Assembly (NCBI GenBank): GCA_052034085.1
Contig: JBPOJA010000001.1
Location: 1 to 61,069 of the forward strand
Length of the DNA stretch: 61,069 nucleotides
Source of the DNA: UBA1426 sp052034085
Lineage (GTDB): Bacteria > Bacillota > Clostridia > Peptostreptococcales > Anaerovoracaceae
Direction of reading: 5' to 3'
A model generated the notes under the pieces. It saw only the letters and a list, made by a program, of their open reading frames with translations. It was not told the origin of the DNA and did no database searches. The translations under genes were made by a program, and so were the position numbers. Of the stretch, positions 7,140 through 16,857 are shown in pieces (position 1 is the stretch's first letter; every line of letters begins with the position of its first letter).

Positions 7140-10100
7140 TTAATAATCATATTTCTCTAAAAAACGCTGAAGGATTGCGGCAACTTGACACCGCTCTGCA
7201 TCAGCCCTCGGGTTTAATCTGTCGCCGCTACCCTGAATGAATCCCAAAGCATTAGCCCATGACAGTGCATCATTGGCCCATTCGGAAACTGATTCAGAAT
7301 CGAGGAATCCGGAAAGGTCAGTCGTTGCCGATACATCGTAGCCCTTAAGCCTGGCGTAATTCATTAGAATCACTGCCAGTTGCTCACGAGTAATGGAATC
7401 ATCTGGCCCAAAGTTGCCGTTGGGATATCCGGATACAAGCCCATTGTTTGAGGCCCAGGCAACGGCATTTGAATAGTATTGCCCTGATCCCACATCCATA
7501 AATGGATTGGTATCGTTTACATCAGGAGAACCAAACATTCTGTAAAGGATAGTAACGACCATTCCTCTGGAGGTGGTTGCATGAGGACTGAATTTATTTG
7601 CGGCGGTACCTACCATCAGACCTTTTTCTTGTGCAAATTGTACGGCATCATAGAACCAATCTCCCGTACTTACATCAACAAAGGGATTTTCCCAGTCCTG
7701 CGGAGGAACAGGAGGCGGAACAAATGCATCAGAACCACCGCCTGAACTTGGGGATTTTGTTGCTGTCACCGTTGCTATCTCGCTGTTTATGCTCGCGGTT
7801 TTCTCGCCAATAGCCTCATTGTTGGTATTTGTGACAAGACAATAATAGTAAGCTGTACCCGGTTTTTCGGGCAGTGTGAATGAATATGTGCTGTCTGTCG
7901 CATTTTCAACAGCTTCGCCGCCAACTACATTTCTTACAGTGTTTTTATACCATTGATATGACAACTCACCGCCATCATATGATTCGGCAATCGCCTTCAA
8001 AGTCACTGTCTGGTGTACCTTACCCTTTATTTCAGTATTATCAAGGTATACACCCGGCTTAACAGCATCACTATAGCAGTTAACTTCTGCCACCGCCTGA
8101 ACCACAGCCCAGTTAACTACTCCCCCTTCTAATCCGGACAAGCTTCCTGTAAATCTGTATAAGCCATTTCTTCCCTGGGTAAACGTCGGATTAGTCGTTG
8201 AAGACCACGTAACATCAGCTTCGCCGGTTCCGCCTCCGACATATTCAACTGTAACCGTTGAGGGCAGTTCGGCTTCCGCCAACTCTTCTGCAGAATTATA
8301 TTTATCCGCCGGAACAAAAATAGGCTCCGGCAAATTTGCCAGCAGGACTTGAACCGGACGGTCTGCATGATTTTTTTCGAAAACATCATCAACATAGTTT
8401 AATGCTTCTATTGTCTCATTTATTATCTTGTTGACAGCTGTATCCTCTATTTCCTGCAACTCAGGACTCAGGATGTACGGAGTGCCAATAGTTCTGCCAA
8501 CCATAAGCCTGCCCGGAGTCCGAACGGCTTCTATATACCATCTGCTCCAGTCTCCGATTGCTTTCAACTCTCTGTCGTAGCTCCTTTCTGCCTGGGCATG
8601 TTCCGGATTGTCACGCATCCATTGATAATGATCCTCTGTATTTTGTTTTTCATAACCCATGCGAGTTTCCCAACTCTTCAAGACCTGAGCGATAGTGTCT
8701 GCTGCCTCCGCTTCCCAACCATTGGCCATTTGATAAGCAACTGCTGCAGAGACCGTGCCTACATTGTGAAATTCTGTTGCACTCAGCTTATCAAGTGTAT
8801 CGCAGGATGAATGATACACATAATCGGTAAAGTGCCATGTGAGAAGGGCCGGAATGAAAGCGCCGACTCTATTAAGCGCATTAACTACAAAAGGCGAGTG
8901 ATCTGAGCCTCCTTCATAAGGGTTAGAATCTACAAGAAATTCCGGATTGAATTTTTCTTTGACCAGGAGACCGGTTTGAAGGTACAGGTCATTTAAATAA
9001 AATCCCGGATAGTTATTTACTGGTGTTGTAACTGATTTGGTACCACCGGTCCAAAGAGAGAATTTGTCAGGTTTTCTGATAAAGGTATCATACTGAAGCG
9101 GAAGTCCATCCTGCCCGGGGAAGGTGAAATTGCCATAACGATAGCGTAATTGAGCATCTACCGCAGTTGTGGCCACGTCCGAGGGATCCGGAGTTTTTTC
9201 AATCAGCATACTGGAACCTGTTTTGGCAGGGTTAGCGCCCGTCATGTCAAGGTCTATTGAACCTTTGACATTGAGGAATTCATTCCTATATTTCGCTTCC
9301 CACCAGTTGGTCATTGTGATCTCGTCCCCCCAGACAAAGGTTATCGTTCTTTCAGGTCTGTTTAAGCTGCCATTGTTGATCATTTCCAGCATGGTTTTAG
9401 CAATTACGAAGCTCATAGCCACACCCGAAGCATTATCGTGAGCACCCGGCTCGTTAATATGTGCAGGAATGTATATTCTTTCTTCGGGTTTAACTGCACC
9501 CTGTATTTCTGCAACCAACATCCTTTGTGGCTTACTCTCATAGGTTCCTAGTGCACATACGGACATGTAAACCGGTCCATCAGAAAGCAGCTTCTCCATG
9601 GCATCGAACTGATCAAGAGAAAAGTGAAACGGAACTGCAGCACCAACGTCAGCATATCTGCCTATGCCTGCGAACGGCACGTAACTTGTGTACCAGCGTT
9701 CTCCGTCAATTACCGGCATATGGTAGTTGGGAGCATTTGAGACCCGGACCAATACGGCAAGGGCTCCCACCCTATCTGCGTAGTTGCGGGCGGTAGTTCC
9801 GGTAGTTGTGGTAAGAAGAATTTTACCAGCCAGATCTGCCTCCGGAATTCCCTTGGAATTGCTATTTGATGTTACTGTTCCGACATAAATTACTTCGGCG
9901 GTTTTTGTGCCGGTTGCTATATTCTCTGCAGCAGTCAATTCGGGGTCTGTCAGTGCTGTAAACGGTGCATTTGTCGGTAAATGAACTCTTTTATTTACTT
10001 CTTGCATTTTTACATAGTCTGGGTCACCCTCGCCTTTGAGCAAAGCTTCATAGAGCCAGGTACCGTCATCATTGATATGCTCCGGATAGTACATAGAAGT

Positions 10101-10631
10101 GGGATCTATGCAGTCTGCCAGCACATTGATTTCATCGATAAGAGCTTCCCTTTCTTCCTGTGACAATGGTTCTGAAGTTTCTTCCGATTGTTCTGTCTCA
10201 GAATCCTCCTCCGGGCCCTCTACTATCTGGAGAGACACATATTGGGGATTCCATGCATTGCCATTGGTACCTTGATTTTGAAACCATATGCTATCACCTT
10301 GGTTTCCGGCAGTTGTTCTTTCAACGTCATTAAAACCAACTTCCTCCAGCCTGCTTTTTAAATCCAGCATGACACCATTTAGCCAATTGCCATAGGAAGT
10401 ACGCCAGCCTTTATAAACATAAGCGCTGTATTTTAACATCGCATTTCCATCAAGTTCGTTACCCAGCAACTCGACGATTTCATCCAGGGTATAATGATGA
10501 TTATCTGAAGTGGGCCATTTGTTTTGACCGGAAGCGTTGTTGGCATAAGCACCGGTGATGCCAGTAGACAGAACTAGACCGATCACAAGTATTAAGCTAA
10601 TGAGCTTGTTAATCCTCTGATTTTTAATCAT
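7140..10631 (-). CDS. S-layer-anchored M28-family metallopeptidase
   Basis: A large secreted aminopeptidase-type enzyme held on the cell wall. Residues 1-30 are a signal peptide ending near TGAYAN. A PA-like domain insertion (about 235-370, with LAGKILLTTTTGTTARNYA) precedes the M28 catalytic core. Zinc ligands and the catalytic Glu are visible: HINEPGAHDNASG (about 390-403), WGDE (about 435), IDLDMTG (about 460) and GGSDHSPF (about 579). An Ig-like segment (about 860-950) is followed by three SLH domains from about 977 to the end. SLH domains bind pyruvylated wall polymer. ATG has AGGAGG about 11 bases upstream. Probably digests peptides outside the cell, feeding the oligopeptide importer at 43-48.8 kb (inference). 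Intact and full length. Confidence 0.92.
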   Translation of the reverse strand: MIKNQRINKLISLILVIGLVLSTGITGAYANNASGQNKWPTSDNHHYTLDEIVELLGNELDGNAMLKYSAYVYKGWRTSYGNWLNGVMLDLKSRLEEVGFNDVERTTAGNQGDSIWFQNQGTNGNAWNPQYVSLQIVEGPEEDSETEQSEETSEPLSQEEREALIDEINVLADCIDPTSMYYPEHINDDGTWLYEALLKGEGDPDYVKMQEVNKRVHLPTNAPFTALTDPELTAAENIATGTKTAEVIYVGTVTSNSNSKGIPEADLAGKILLTTTTGTTARNYADRVGALAVLVRVSNAPNYHMPVIDGERWYTSYVPFAGIGRYADVGAAVPFHFSLDQFDAMEKLLSDGPVYMSVCALGTYESKPQRMLVAEIQGAVKPEERIYIPAHINEPGAHDNASGVAMSFVIAKTMLEMINNGSLNRPERTITFVWGDEITMTNWWEAKYRNEFLNVKGSIDLDMTGANPAKTGSSMLIEKTPDPSDVATTAVDAQLRYRYGNFTFPGQDGLPLQYDTFIRKPDKFSLWTGGTKSVTTPVNNYPGFYLNDLYLQTGLLVKEKFNPEFLVDSNPYEGGSDHSPFVVNALNRVGAFIPALLTWHFTDYVYHSSCDTLDKLSATEFHNVGTVSAAVAYQMANGWEAEAADTIAQVLKSWETRMGYEKQNTEDHYQWMRDNPEHAQAERSYDRELKAIGDWSRWYIEAVRTPGRLMVGRTIGTPYILSPELQEIEDTAVNKIINETIEALNYVDDVFEKNHADRPVQVLLANLPEPIFVPADKYNSAEELAEAELPSTVTVEYVGGGTGEADVTWSSTTNPTFTQGRNGLYRFTGSLSGLEGGVVNWAVVQAVAEVNCYSDAVKPGVYLDNTEIKGKVHQTVTLKAIAESYDGGELSYQWYKNTVRNVVGGEAVENATDSTYSFTLPEKPGTAYYYCLVTNTNNEAIGEKTASINSEIATVTATKSPSSGGGSDAFVPPPVPPQDWENPFVDVSTGDWFYDAVQFAQEKGLMVGTAANKFSPHATTSRGMVVTILYRMFGSPDVNDTNPFMDVGSGQYYSNAVAWASNNGLVSGYPNGNFGPDDSITREQLAVILMNYARLKGYDVSATTDLSGFLDSESVSEWANDALSWANALGFIQGSGDRLNPRADAERCQVAAILQRFLEKYDY

Positions 10632-10665
10632 TATTTCTTCAACCTCCTAACGAAATTTCATTCTC

Positions 10666-10694
10666 TTATTAAAACAGCAATTCAGTTATCACAA
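10666..10694 (-). promoter_or_regulatory. Candidate promoter of the M28 peptidase gene
   Basis: On the minus strand TTGTGA (10694-10689), a 17-base spacer and TAATAA (10671-10666) resemble a sigma-A promoter, 35 bases before the ATG. Confidence 0.4.
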
Positions 10695-11005
10695 TTTTTT
10701 CGGAGTTTGATCTCTCGTTTTAAGTATTTCTGAATATACAGAAAAACCACCACCCCTCTGGATTCATCGTAACTAGCGAACATCACCCATTGCTTAATAC
10801 ATCGATACTGTATTCTTTTTGATCCGCTCAGCTGCCGGAAAATGGAAAGAACCCAAATGAAAAAATAACAAACAGGTCTATTTTCGAGGTATTTTATCAG
10901 AAAACCCAGTTAAAGAAAAGTGTTTTTTCTTGTAAAATAAATTTAATGCGATTTCAAACAATCGACAAATTAAAAGGATTATGTCGTGAAGCGGATAAGA
11001 ATAAA

Positions 11006-11026
11006 GACCACATCAAAGATGTGGTC
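11006..11026 (-). terminator. Terminator of the broken SLH gene
   Basis: GACCACATC (11006-11014), loop AAA, GATGTGGTC (11018-11026). Read on the minus strand the 9-bp stem is followed by TTTATTCTT, fitting an intrinsic terminator about 100 bases after the stop at 11127. Confidence 0.65.
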
Positions 11027-11126
11027 CTCTCATATGGTCTTTTTATGTAAGTCTCAAATAAGTCTCTGAATTGAAGTCATCTTTTGCCGGCTGATTCGCT
11101 TTAGCGCTTGATCAAGCCAAATTTAA

Positions 11127-12747
11127 TCAATGAATGCTTTCATGGGTCCTGATTGTCATAAGTACTGCAGCCTCTCTGGTGGCCATGCCATAGCCTGAAG
11201 CCCTGTGGGCATCTGTCAGAGGTTTGGGCATAAATTCACCTCTTGTGTTGCCAAGTATTATCCCCATCTTGGACATGTACTTTGTGCCTTCCACTGCCCA
11301 ACCGGCAATATGCCTCTGATCCAGGAAATCAGGGACTCCTGCTATACTGTAATCACCCCCCGGGATAATGGCTTTTATGGTGCGATAAAGCATGGTGGCA
11401 CACTGCTCCCTGGTAATCAGTGTGTCGGGGGAAAACTTGGTCGCAGAAGTCCCGGCCGTAATACCTACCTGGTAGGCCTTCATAATTTGTGGATTGGTAG
11501 TATCTGTAAAAGGGTTGGGTATTGTCACTACAATAGCTGCTCCCTTTGCCTTTTCGTAAAGCTGAACAGCCAGCTCTGCAAATTCCTCTCTGCTGATTGC
11601 CCTTGTCATATTTTCACCTTCGAGAATCAACGGAATCAGCCCTGCATCCAAGGCCTGATTAAGTTCCGGGATAGCCCAGCTGCTGGCTTCACCGTAGCGG
11701 GCAGCTGCAGGTGGAGATACTCTGGGTGCATATGGAGTTGCTGAGATTGCGGCCTCCAGTCCTCTGCCGTAACTGTTGACGGCTCTGACTTTGAAATCGT
11801 AGCTCTGGCCGTTATTTAAGCTGAGGAATTTATAGCTCGTGGTATTGCCAGCTGTTACCCAGCTGGTACCGTTGTTGTTGGATACTTCAAAGCTTGTAAT
11901 GGTGCTTGTTCCTCCATAGGCAGGAAACGTCCAGGTCAGATCCACTGTGCGATCATCCGGTATTGCTCTGAGATTCTGGGGTTCTGATGGCAGATTTCCT
12001 TGGGGGGAGAAAATAAATTCGGTGGTAACCGCTCTGTTAAGGCCTACAACTGCACTTTCTGATGCCATGTAGTTTCTTTCGCAGTGCAGAGACTGAAGAA
12101 GCGTATTCTTACTGACATCAAGGGATGTCAGTAAATTATCGTTGCAACGGAGATTTTTTAACTTAGTATTTTTGCTAATATCAAGAAATCGCAACTGATT
12201 TTTATAACACCAGAAAAAATCTAGTTTTGTATTTTAGCTCAAATCAAGGGATAATAATAGGTTTCTCTCACACCAGCAGGCTTCCAATTGTGTATTTTTG
12301 CTCATGTCCAGAGATGTCAGTAAGTTATCAGTGCACATAAGCCTCGAAAGTTTAGGATTTTTCGTCAAATCAAGAAATGATAGTCTGTTAAAGTTGCAAT
12401 AAAGAATCCACAGTTCTGGATTTTTTGTAAGATCAAGAGATGTCAGATTATTGACTCCACAATTTAGCACTTTAAGTTTGCGATTCTTGCTCACATTTAT
12501 TTCATTTAGCCCACATTCCGTACACAGAAGGTCTTCCAGACTGGTGAAGTGTTCCAAACCCTTCAAAGAAGTCGTCAGTTATATCATATTCTGGCATTGG
12601 GAATCCGGGATCTAAAGGTGGCAAGAGGATAAATGGGATTGCGAGCATGTCAGTTAATTCGAGGGCATATACAGGCTGAATGACAAAACCCGCAAAGAGG
12701 ATAAACACAGTGAGAAGCGCCAATACAATTTTTTTACTGTTGTTCAT
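11127..12747 (-). pseudogene. Broken leucine-rich-repeat/FN3/SLH surface protein gene
   Basis: Three pieces of one gene. The first (12747 down to about 12560) has a signal peptide (MNNSKKIVLALLTVFILFAG). The reading frame then shifts near 12555-12580 into a frame with repeats of the form LTSLDLTKNPELxxLxCxxN. At 12234-12236 that frame meets TAA where every other repeat has a Lys codon (LSKNTKL becomes LS-stop-NTKL), so one AAA-to-TAA change explains it. The same frame then runs on through more repeats, a fibronectin type III domain (about 11750-12020) and SLH-like domains to 11127. The repeats resemble those of surface proteins that bind other proteins. Promoter, ribosome binding site (AAGGAGGG) and terminator remain intact, so the lesions look recent or are sequencing errors. 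Confidence 0.88.
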
Positions 12748-12771
12748 TTCTTTAGTCCCTCCTTTTATATT

Positions 12772-12787
12772 ATCAGAAAATTCTGAT
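12772..12787. promoter_or_regulatory. Operator-like inverted repeat
   Basis: ATCAGAA-AA-TTCTGAT lies between the -10 element and the ribosome binding site of the broken SLH gene, where a repressor would block transcription. No regulator is assigned. Confidence 0.35.
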
Positions 12788-12802
12788 TACTTGTGTTAAT
12801 TC

Positions 12803-12831
12803 ATTCTACCGCATAGTAATTTAAAGTTCAA
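12803..12831 (-). promoter_or_regulatory. Promoter of the broken SLH gene
   Basis: On the minus strand TTGAAC (12831-12826), a 17-base spacer and TAGAAT (12808-12803), 56 bases before the ATG. Good match to a sigma-A promoter. Confidence 0.55.
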
Positions 12832-12926
12832 TGCACGCGGCAATTTTATTTATAAAGGTTTTGTGGTCGAAATTATTTCTTATGATTCTTTTATGATATA
12901 TTATTATTGTTGGAGAATCAGGAAAC

Positions 12927-13736
12927 ATGTATAGGGAATGCACCATCTGTCCTCACGAATGCAGGATAAACAGAAAAATAGAAACAGGCTTTTGTCAGGC
13001 CGGTGACCAGGCCATAGTAGCCAGCTATGGTCCTCATTTCGGTGAGGAAGATATTCTGGTGGGGAGCAGAGGATCGGGAACCATATTTTTTTGATATTGC
13101 AATATGAGATGTGTTTTCTGTCAAAACAGTTCATTGAGTTTTCACGGGGAAGGCAAGACTGTGTCCGACGAGAAACTTGCAGACATCATGCTAATCCTGC
13201 AAAATCAATACAAATGTCATAACATAAATTTAGTCACACCGACACACTTTACATTAAACATTATAGAGGCTTATAAAATTGCCAGGCGAAAAGGTCTCAA
13301 TTTGCCAATCGTATACAATTGCGGCGGCTATGAAAAAGTTGAGACCCTGAAACTCTTAGAAGGTATTGTGGATATTTATATGCCCGACTTTAAGTATGCC
13401 GATAACGAAGCTGGCAAAAAGTATTCCGGTGTGGAAGGATATTTCGATACGGTGACATCGGCATTAAAGGAAATGGACAGGCAGGTTGGCGGAATGAAGA
13501 CCGGAAGAGGTCTGCTTATCAGGCACCTTGTTCTTCCGGGGAAAACAGAAGCGGCAAAAAAGATATTGGATTTCATAAAATCTGAACTGTCAGAAGGTGT
13601 GCTTGTTAATTTGATGAATCAGTACCATCCCGCCAATTTGGCATATAAATTCCCCGAATTGAACAGGCGGCTGAGCCGCAGAGAACATGCGGAAGTTTGC
13701 AGGTATGCAGTGGAAATCGGAATCAGACTGGCATAA
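12927..13736 (+). pseudogene. PflX-like radical SAM protein gene interrupted by in-frame TGA
   Basis: The frame from ATG 12927 encodes MYRECTICPHECRINRK and GFCQAG, the N-terminal Cys pattern of the PflX-type (COG1313) radical SAM family. It then gives GSGTIFF, TGA (13092-13094, codon 56), YCNMRCVFCQN and the rest of the family to 13736. The radical SAM cluster motif CX3CX2C is C58, C62, C65, just after the TGA. Homologues usually have Ser or Thr at codon 56, so TCA-to-TGA is the simplest explanation. Reinitiation at ATG 13104 would lose the first cluster Cys, giving a dead protein. Family members resemble pyruvate formate-lyase activase; their substrate is not established. GGAGAA lies about 10 bases before the start. 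Confidence 0.8.
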
Positions 13737-13861
13737 GATTCGAATCGGGGACGGCTCAAGATTTAAATTCCCGAGAATTGGGTAGACAATATTCGTTCAG
13801 ATAACTAAACATCCGGATATATTATTTCCGGCAGAAGGAGTAACAATATAAGGAGGACGAA

Positions 13862-14353
13862 ATGAAATTAAGTGAAAAATTACAGACAGCTTTGAACAAG
13901 CAGGTGAATTTAGAATTACATGCAGCCTATACTTACAAAGGCATGGAGCAATATTTTAGGGAAGAGGGTTATCCTCAGTTTGCCCACTTTTTCCATGAAC
14001 ATATCAAAGAAGAATTGAAGCATTCGGATGATTTCAAGAATTTCATCGAAAGCGTTGACGGACATGTAGTATTCATGCCGGTGGAAGGTGTGTCCACTGA
14101 ATTTGCATCTCCCAAAGCAGCGGTAGAAGCAGCAATGGAGCATGAAAAAAAGATTTCAGCCAGCATTATCAGCATTTTGGAAATTGCCATCGAAGAAAAG
14201 CATTACGCGGCAGAAAATTTCCTGAGAACTTATGTGGATGAGCAGGTTGAAGAGGAAGAGCTGTTCAGATCCCTCCTAGATGCCATGAGTCATGCAGGAG
14301 AAAAGGGAGCAGCACCATTTACTCTGGGCCAGATATTGCAGCACGAACACTGA
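13862..14353 (+). CDS. ftnA: Non-haem ferritin
   Basis: Iron storage and detoxification protein that assembles into a 24-subunit shell and oxidises Fe(II). The expected ferroxidase ligands are all present: E18, E51, H54, E95, Q128 and E131, each one residue later than in E. coli FtnA numbering. Length 163 aa is normal and there is no haem-binding Met typical of bacterioferritin. ATG follows AGGAGG by 5 bases. It stands alone, with a terminator at 14395-14428. It follows the radical SAM gene by about 125 bases in which no strong promoter was found. Confidence 0.95.
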   Translation: MKLSEKLQTALNKQVNLELHAAYTYKGMEQYFREEGYPQFAHFFHEHIKEELKHSDDFKNFIESVDGHVVFMPVEGVSTEFASPKAAVEAAMEHEKKISASIISILEIAIEEKHYAAENFLRTYVDEQVEEEELFRSLLDAMSHAGEKGAAPFTLGQILQHEH

Positions 14354-14394
14354 TACAGAAAAGCAGAAATCTATCAGAATAGTAATAAGGATTA

Positions 14395-14428
14395 AAAAAC
14401 AGCCGGGTAATTTCACTTGGCTGTTTTT
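14395..14428. terminator. Bidirectional terminator after ferritin
   Basis: AAAAACAGCC (14395-14404) and GGCTGTTTTT (14419-14428) form a 10-bp stem with A and T tracts on its two sides. It serves ferritin on the plus strand and the ABC transporter genes on the minus strand. Confidence 0.8.
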
Positions 14429-14457
14429 GCGTTGGATGCTAATTATTTATTGCAGGA

Positions 14458-15243
14458 CTAGCCCTCTTTATATCGGGCCAGAAATTGTTTGGTTCTCTCT
14501 TCTCTGGGATTGTCAATAACTTCTTTTGGCGTGCCTTCTTCCACTATCACGCCATCGTCCATGAAGATAATGCGGTCTGCCACGTCTCTGGCGAAAGCCA
14601 TTTCATGGGTTACAATGAGCATGGTGGTATGGCGCTCAGCTAATGCCCTTATTACTTTCAGTACTTCGCCGGTCAGCTCCGGATCCAGGGCGGAAGTGGG
14701 TTCATCAAAGCAGAGAATGTCGGGCTCAAGAGCCAGGGCTCTGGCTATGGCTACCCGCTGCTGCTGTCCGCCCGAAAGCTGATGAGGGTAGCTGTTCAGT
14801 TTGTCAGACAGGCCGACCTGAGCCAGCAGAGTCTTTCCCTTTTCCTCAATTTCTTTCAAAATTTCTCTTCTGTTGGATTTGAAATCCGGGTCTTCTTTCG
14901 CCAGGAGCTCCTTGGCTAATGTTACATTTTTCAAGGCGGTATATTGAGGGAACAGATTAAAGTTCTGGAAAACCAGTCCGAAGTGCAGACGTTTTTTCCT
15001 GACTTCGCTTTCCTTCTGAGTGGAGGGATCCCCGGCATCAAAAATCACTTCACCTTTGACTGTAATTTGACCCTTGTTTGGAATTTCCAAAAAGTTGATA
15101 CAACGGAGCAGGGTAGTTTTCCCGCTGCCCGAAGCACCGATTATGGCGATGGATTCGCCCTTTTCCAGGGAAAAACTGATATCCCGCAATACTTCCAGGG
15201 TCCCAAATTGTTTTCCTATATTCTTCACTTCTAAAATTGACAC
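14458..15243 (-). CDS. Polar amino acid ABC transporter ATPase
   Basis: Energy-coupling subunit of an importer of the GlnQ/HisP type, on the cytoplasmic side of the membrane. It shows Walker A GASGSGKTT (about 36-44), signature LSGGQQQRVAIARAL, Walker B ILCFDEPTSALDPE and the switch His in LIVTHEMAFA. At 261 residues it is slightly longer than GlnQ, with an insertion rich in Lys and Glu before the signature. Last gene of a three-gene unit, 12 bases after the permease. Which amino acid is carried cannot be read from this subunit. Confidence 0.92.
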   Translation of the reverse strand: MSILEVKNIGKQFGTLEVLRDISFSLEKGESIAIIGASGSGKTTLLRCINFLEIPNKGQITVKGEVIFDAGDPSTQKESEVRKKRLHFGLVFQNFNLFPQYTALKNVTLAKELLAKEDPDFKSNRREILKEIEEKGKTLLAQVGLSDKLNSYPHQLSGGQQQRVAIARALALEPDILCFDEPTSALDPELTGEVLKVIRALAERHTTMLIVTHEMAFARDVADRIIFMDDGVIVEEGTPKEVIDNPREERTKQFLARYKEG

Positions 15244-15255
15244 AATGAAACCTCC

Positions 15256-15918
15256 TTAAGTGCGGAAATAACTTAATTTTTTCTCAAACCAGCCGAAAAG
15301 CAGGGTAAGCGCCCCGACGAAAATCAGGAAGTAAATACCTGTGGCAAATAGCGGCCAGATAAGGCCTTTGCTGGTGTATTCTCCCGCCATCATGATAATT
15401 TCTTTAATGGCAATAATGCGGGCCAGGGATGTATCCTTGACTAAAGTGATAACCTCGTTGCCGGTGGGTGGAATAATACGCTTGATCACCTGAAGCAGAG
15501 TTACTTTAAAAAAGATTTGGGATTTTTTCATGCCCAGAACCTGTCCAGCTTCGTATTGACCTCTTGGAATGCTTTCGATGCCGCCCCTGAATATTTCAGA
15601 AAAGTAACAGGCGTAGTTAATGACAAAGGCCACGGTAGCCGCGAGAAATCGACCCGGAGCTCCGTTTGGCCAACTTGCCCCTAAGTTCAAAAGCCCCGGC
15701 CCATAGAATATTACTATGAGCTGGAGCATTAAAGGAGTGCCTCTTATAATCCACACGAAGGTTTTTACAAGCCAGCGCAGGGGACTGAAGCGGCTCATGG
15801 AGCCAAATGCTATGATAAGTCCCAGAGGCAGTGCAAACAAAAGGGTATATACAAAGAGCTGGCAGTTTAGTATAAAACTCCCTGATAACCTCTCAATAAT
15901 AACGGGTATTTGGTTCAT
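15256..15918 (-). CDS. Polar amino acid ABC transporter permease
   Basis: Inner-membrane channel subunit of the HisM/GlnP family. It shows five or so hydrophobic segments and the conserved loop EAGQVLGMKKSQIFFKVTLLQVIKRIIPP, which docks on the ATPase. The single permease gene suggests a homodimer. 220 residues is normal length. It lies between the binding-protein gene (60 bases upstream) and the ATPase gene. Confidence 0.92.
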   Translation of the reverse strand: MNQIPVIIERLSGSFILNCQLFVYTLLFALPLGLIIAFGSMSRFSPLRWLVKTFVWIIRGTPLMLQLIVIFYGPGLLNLGASWPNGAPGRFLAATVAFVINYACYFSEIFRGGIESIPRGQYEAGQVLGMKKSQIFFKVTLLQVIKRIIPPTGNEVITLVKDTSLARIIAIKEIIMMAGEYTSKGLIWPLFATGIYFLIFVGALTLLFGWFEKKLSYFRT

Positions 15919-15978
15919 GTGATTTAAGCCTCATCAAATATATAGTATGCGTCAATAGAACACGCAATATATTATATA

Positions 15979-16824
15979 TTAATCTGATAGCTCAAGTCCA
16001 TACTTATCTGCTAAAGCGCCTAAGGTTCCGTCTGCAATGAGGTCGGCAAAGATTTTGTTGACTTCGGCAGTTATATCGGAGCCTTTGCGGAAGGCTACTC
16101 CATAGTCTTCTTCGTTCATGAAATCGACAATGGCCAGATCTTCATAGCTTGTGCCCTTGCCGGTCATTGTTTTGGCCAGAGTCAGGTCAAGGACGGCAGC
16201 ATCAGCCGTTCCGGCTTTAACTTCCATAAGGCATTCAATTTGCATGGTTTTGGGAACATAGCTGGCCTGGCTCAAATTCTCATCGCCCTGTATTGTCTCT
16301 TCGCCTGCGGAACCTTGCTCGGCAGTTAGAATTTTATCAACCAGTGAAGCTGTTCCGTCATAGACTGCATTGGCTTTCATGAGAATTACCTGAGCATTTT
16401 TTACATAAGGATTCGTTATGGACATGGTCTGCTGGCGTTCCGGGGTTATGGTAAGGCCATTCCAGATGCAGTCCAGGGATTTTGCGTTGAGCTCAACTTC
16501 CTTTGTATCCCAGTTGATTTCCAAAAACTCAGGCTCCACTCCCAGTTTGTCGCATACTAACATGGCGAGCTCGGTATCAAAGCCGGTAAACTCACCGGTA
16601 TCGTCATCCGTATAGTTCATGGGGGCATAAATAGTATAGCCGATAATCATCTTTCCTTTGCCAAGAACATATTCAAGATCGCTTTCAACTACAGCATCGT
16701 CTCCTCCACCGTCATCTTCCACGTCGTTGCCGCCGTTTCCGGTATCACCACCGCCACATGCGGCAAGACTAAACACAAGAATAAAGGCTAATAAGAGAAA
16801 TAACAGTTTTTTAAGATTCTTCAT
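15979..16824 (-). CDS. Amino acid-binding lipoprotein of the ABC transporter
   Basis: Solute-binding protein family 3, anchored outside the membrane by Cys 22 (lipobox LAAC) after MKNLKKLLFLLLAFILVFS. A Gly/Asp linker follows. The binding fold shows YVLGKGKMIIGYTIYAPMNY, FTGFDTELAMLV and NGLTITPERQQTMSITNPY; the Arg in the last normally holds the ligand carboxylate. Near residues 145-175 an unusual stretch (ILTAEQGSAGEETIQG) stands where family members have the hinge glycine-rich VGVQ-type segment. The ligand is therefore hard to predict. ATG has GGAGG about 10 bases before it. First gene of the unit, expressed from the promoter at 16858-16885. Confidence 0.92.
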   Translation of the reverse strand: MKNLKKLLFLLLAFILVFSLAACGGGDTGNGGNDVEDDGGGDDAVVESDLEYVLGKGKMIIGYTIYAPMNYTDDDTGEFTGFDTELAMLVCDKLGVEPEFLEINWDTKEVELNAKSLDCIWNGLTITPERQQTMSITNPYVKNAQVILMKANAVYDGTASLVDKILTAEQGSAGEETIQGDENLSQASYVPKTMQIECLMEVKAGTADAAVLDLTLAKTMTGKGTSYEDLAIVDFMNEEDYGVAFRKGSDITAEVNKIFADLIADGTLGALADKYGLELSD

Positions 16825-16857
16825 AATAATACCTCCGTTTATTAAATGTCTTCCAGC

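Larger units (their letters stand above)
10632..11126. other. Gene-free stretch before the M28 peptidase
   Basis: No coding frame is supported. Next to the peptidase gene lie a ribosome binding site (10643-10648) and a candidate promoter (10666-10694). At the far end is the terminator hairpin of the broken SLH gene (11006-11026). The middle (about 10700-11000) is A/T-rich and shows only a weak hairpin around 10914-10932. Confidence 0.5.

Noticed and set aside
13092..13130. Selenocysteine site at the TGA of the radical SAM gene
   Set aside because: Family members have Ser or Thr rather than Cys at this codon as far as I know, and the only structure seen is a small palindrome (ATATTGCAATAT) without the apical loop of a bacterial SECIS. 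A nonsense change or read error is simpler; kept only as a finding to check.
13741..13790. GGGGACGGCTC stretch as a third REP-like copy
   Set aside because: It resembles the core only in part and has no clear inverted arms.
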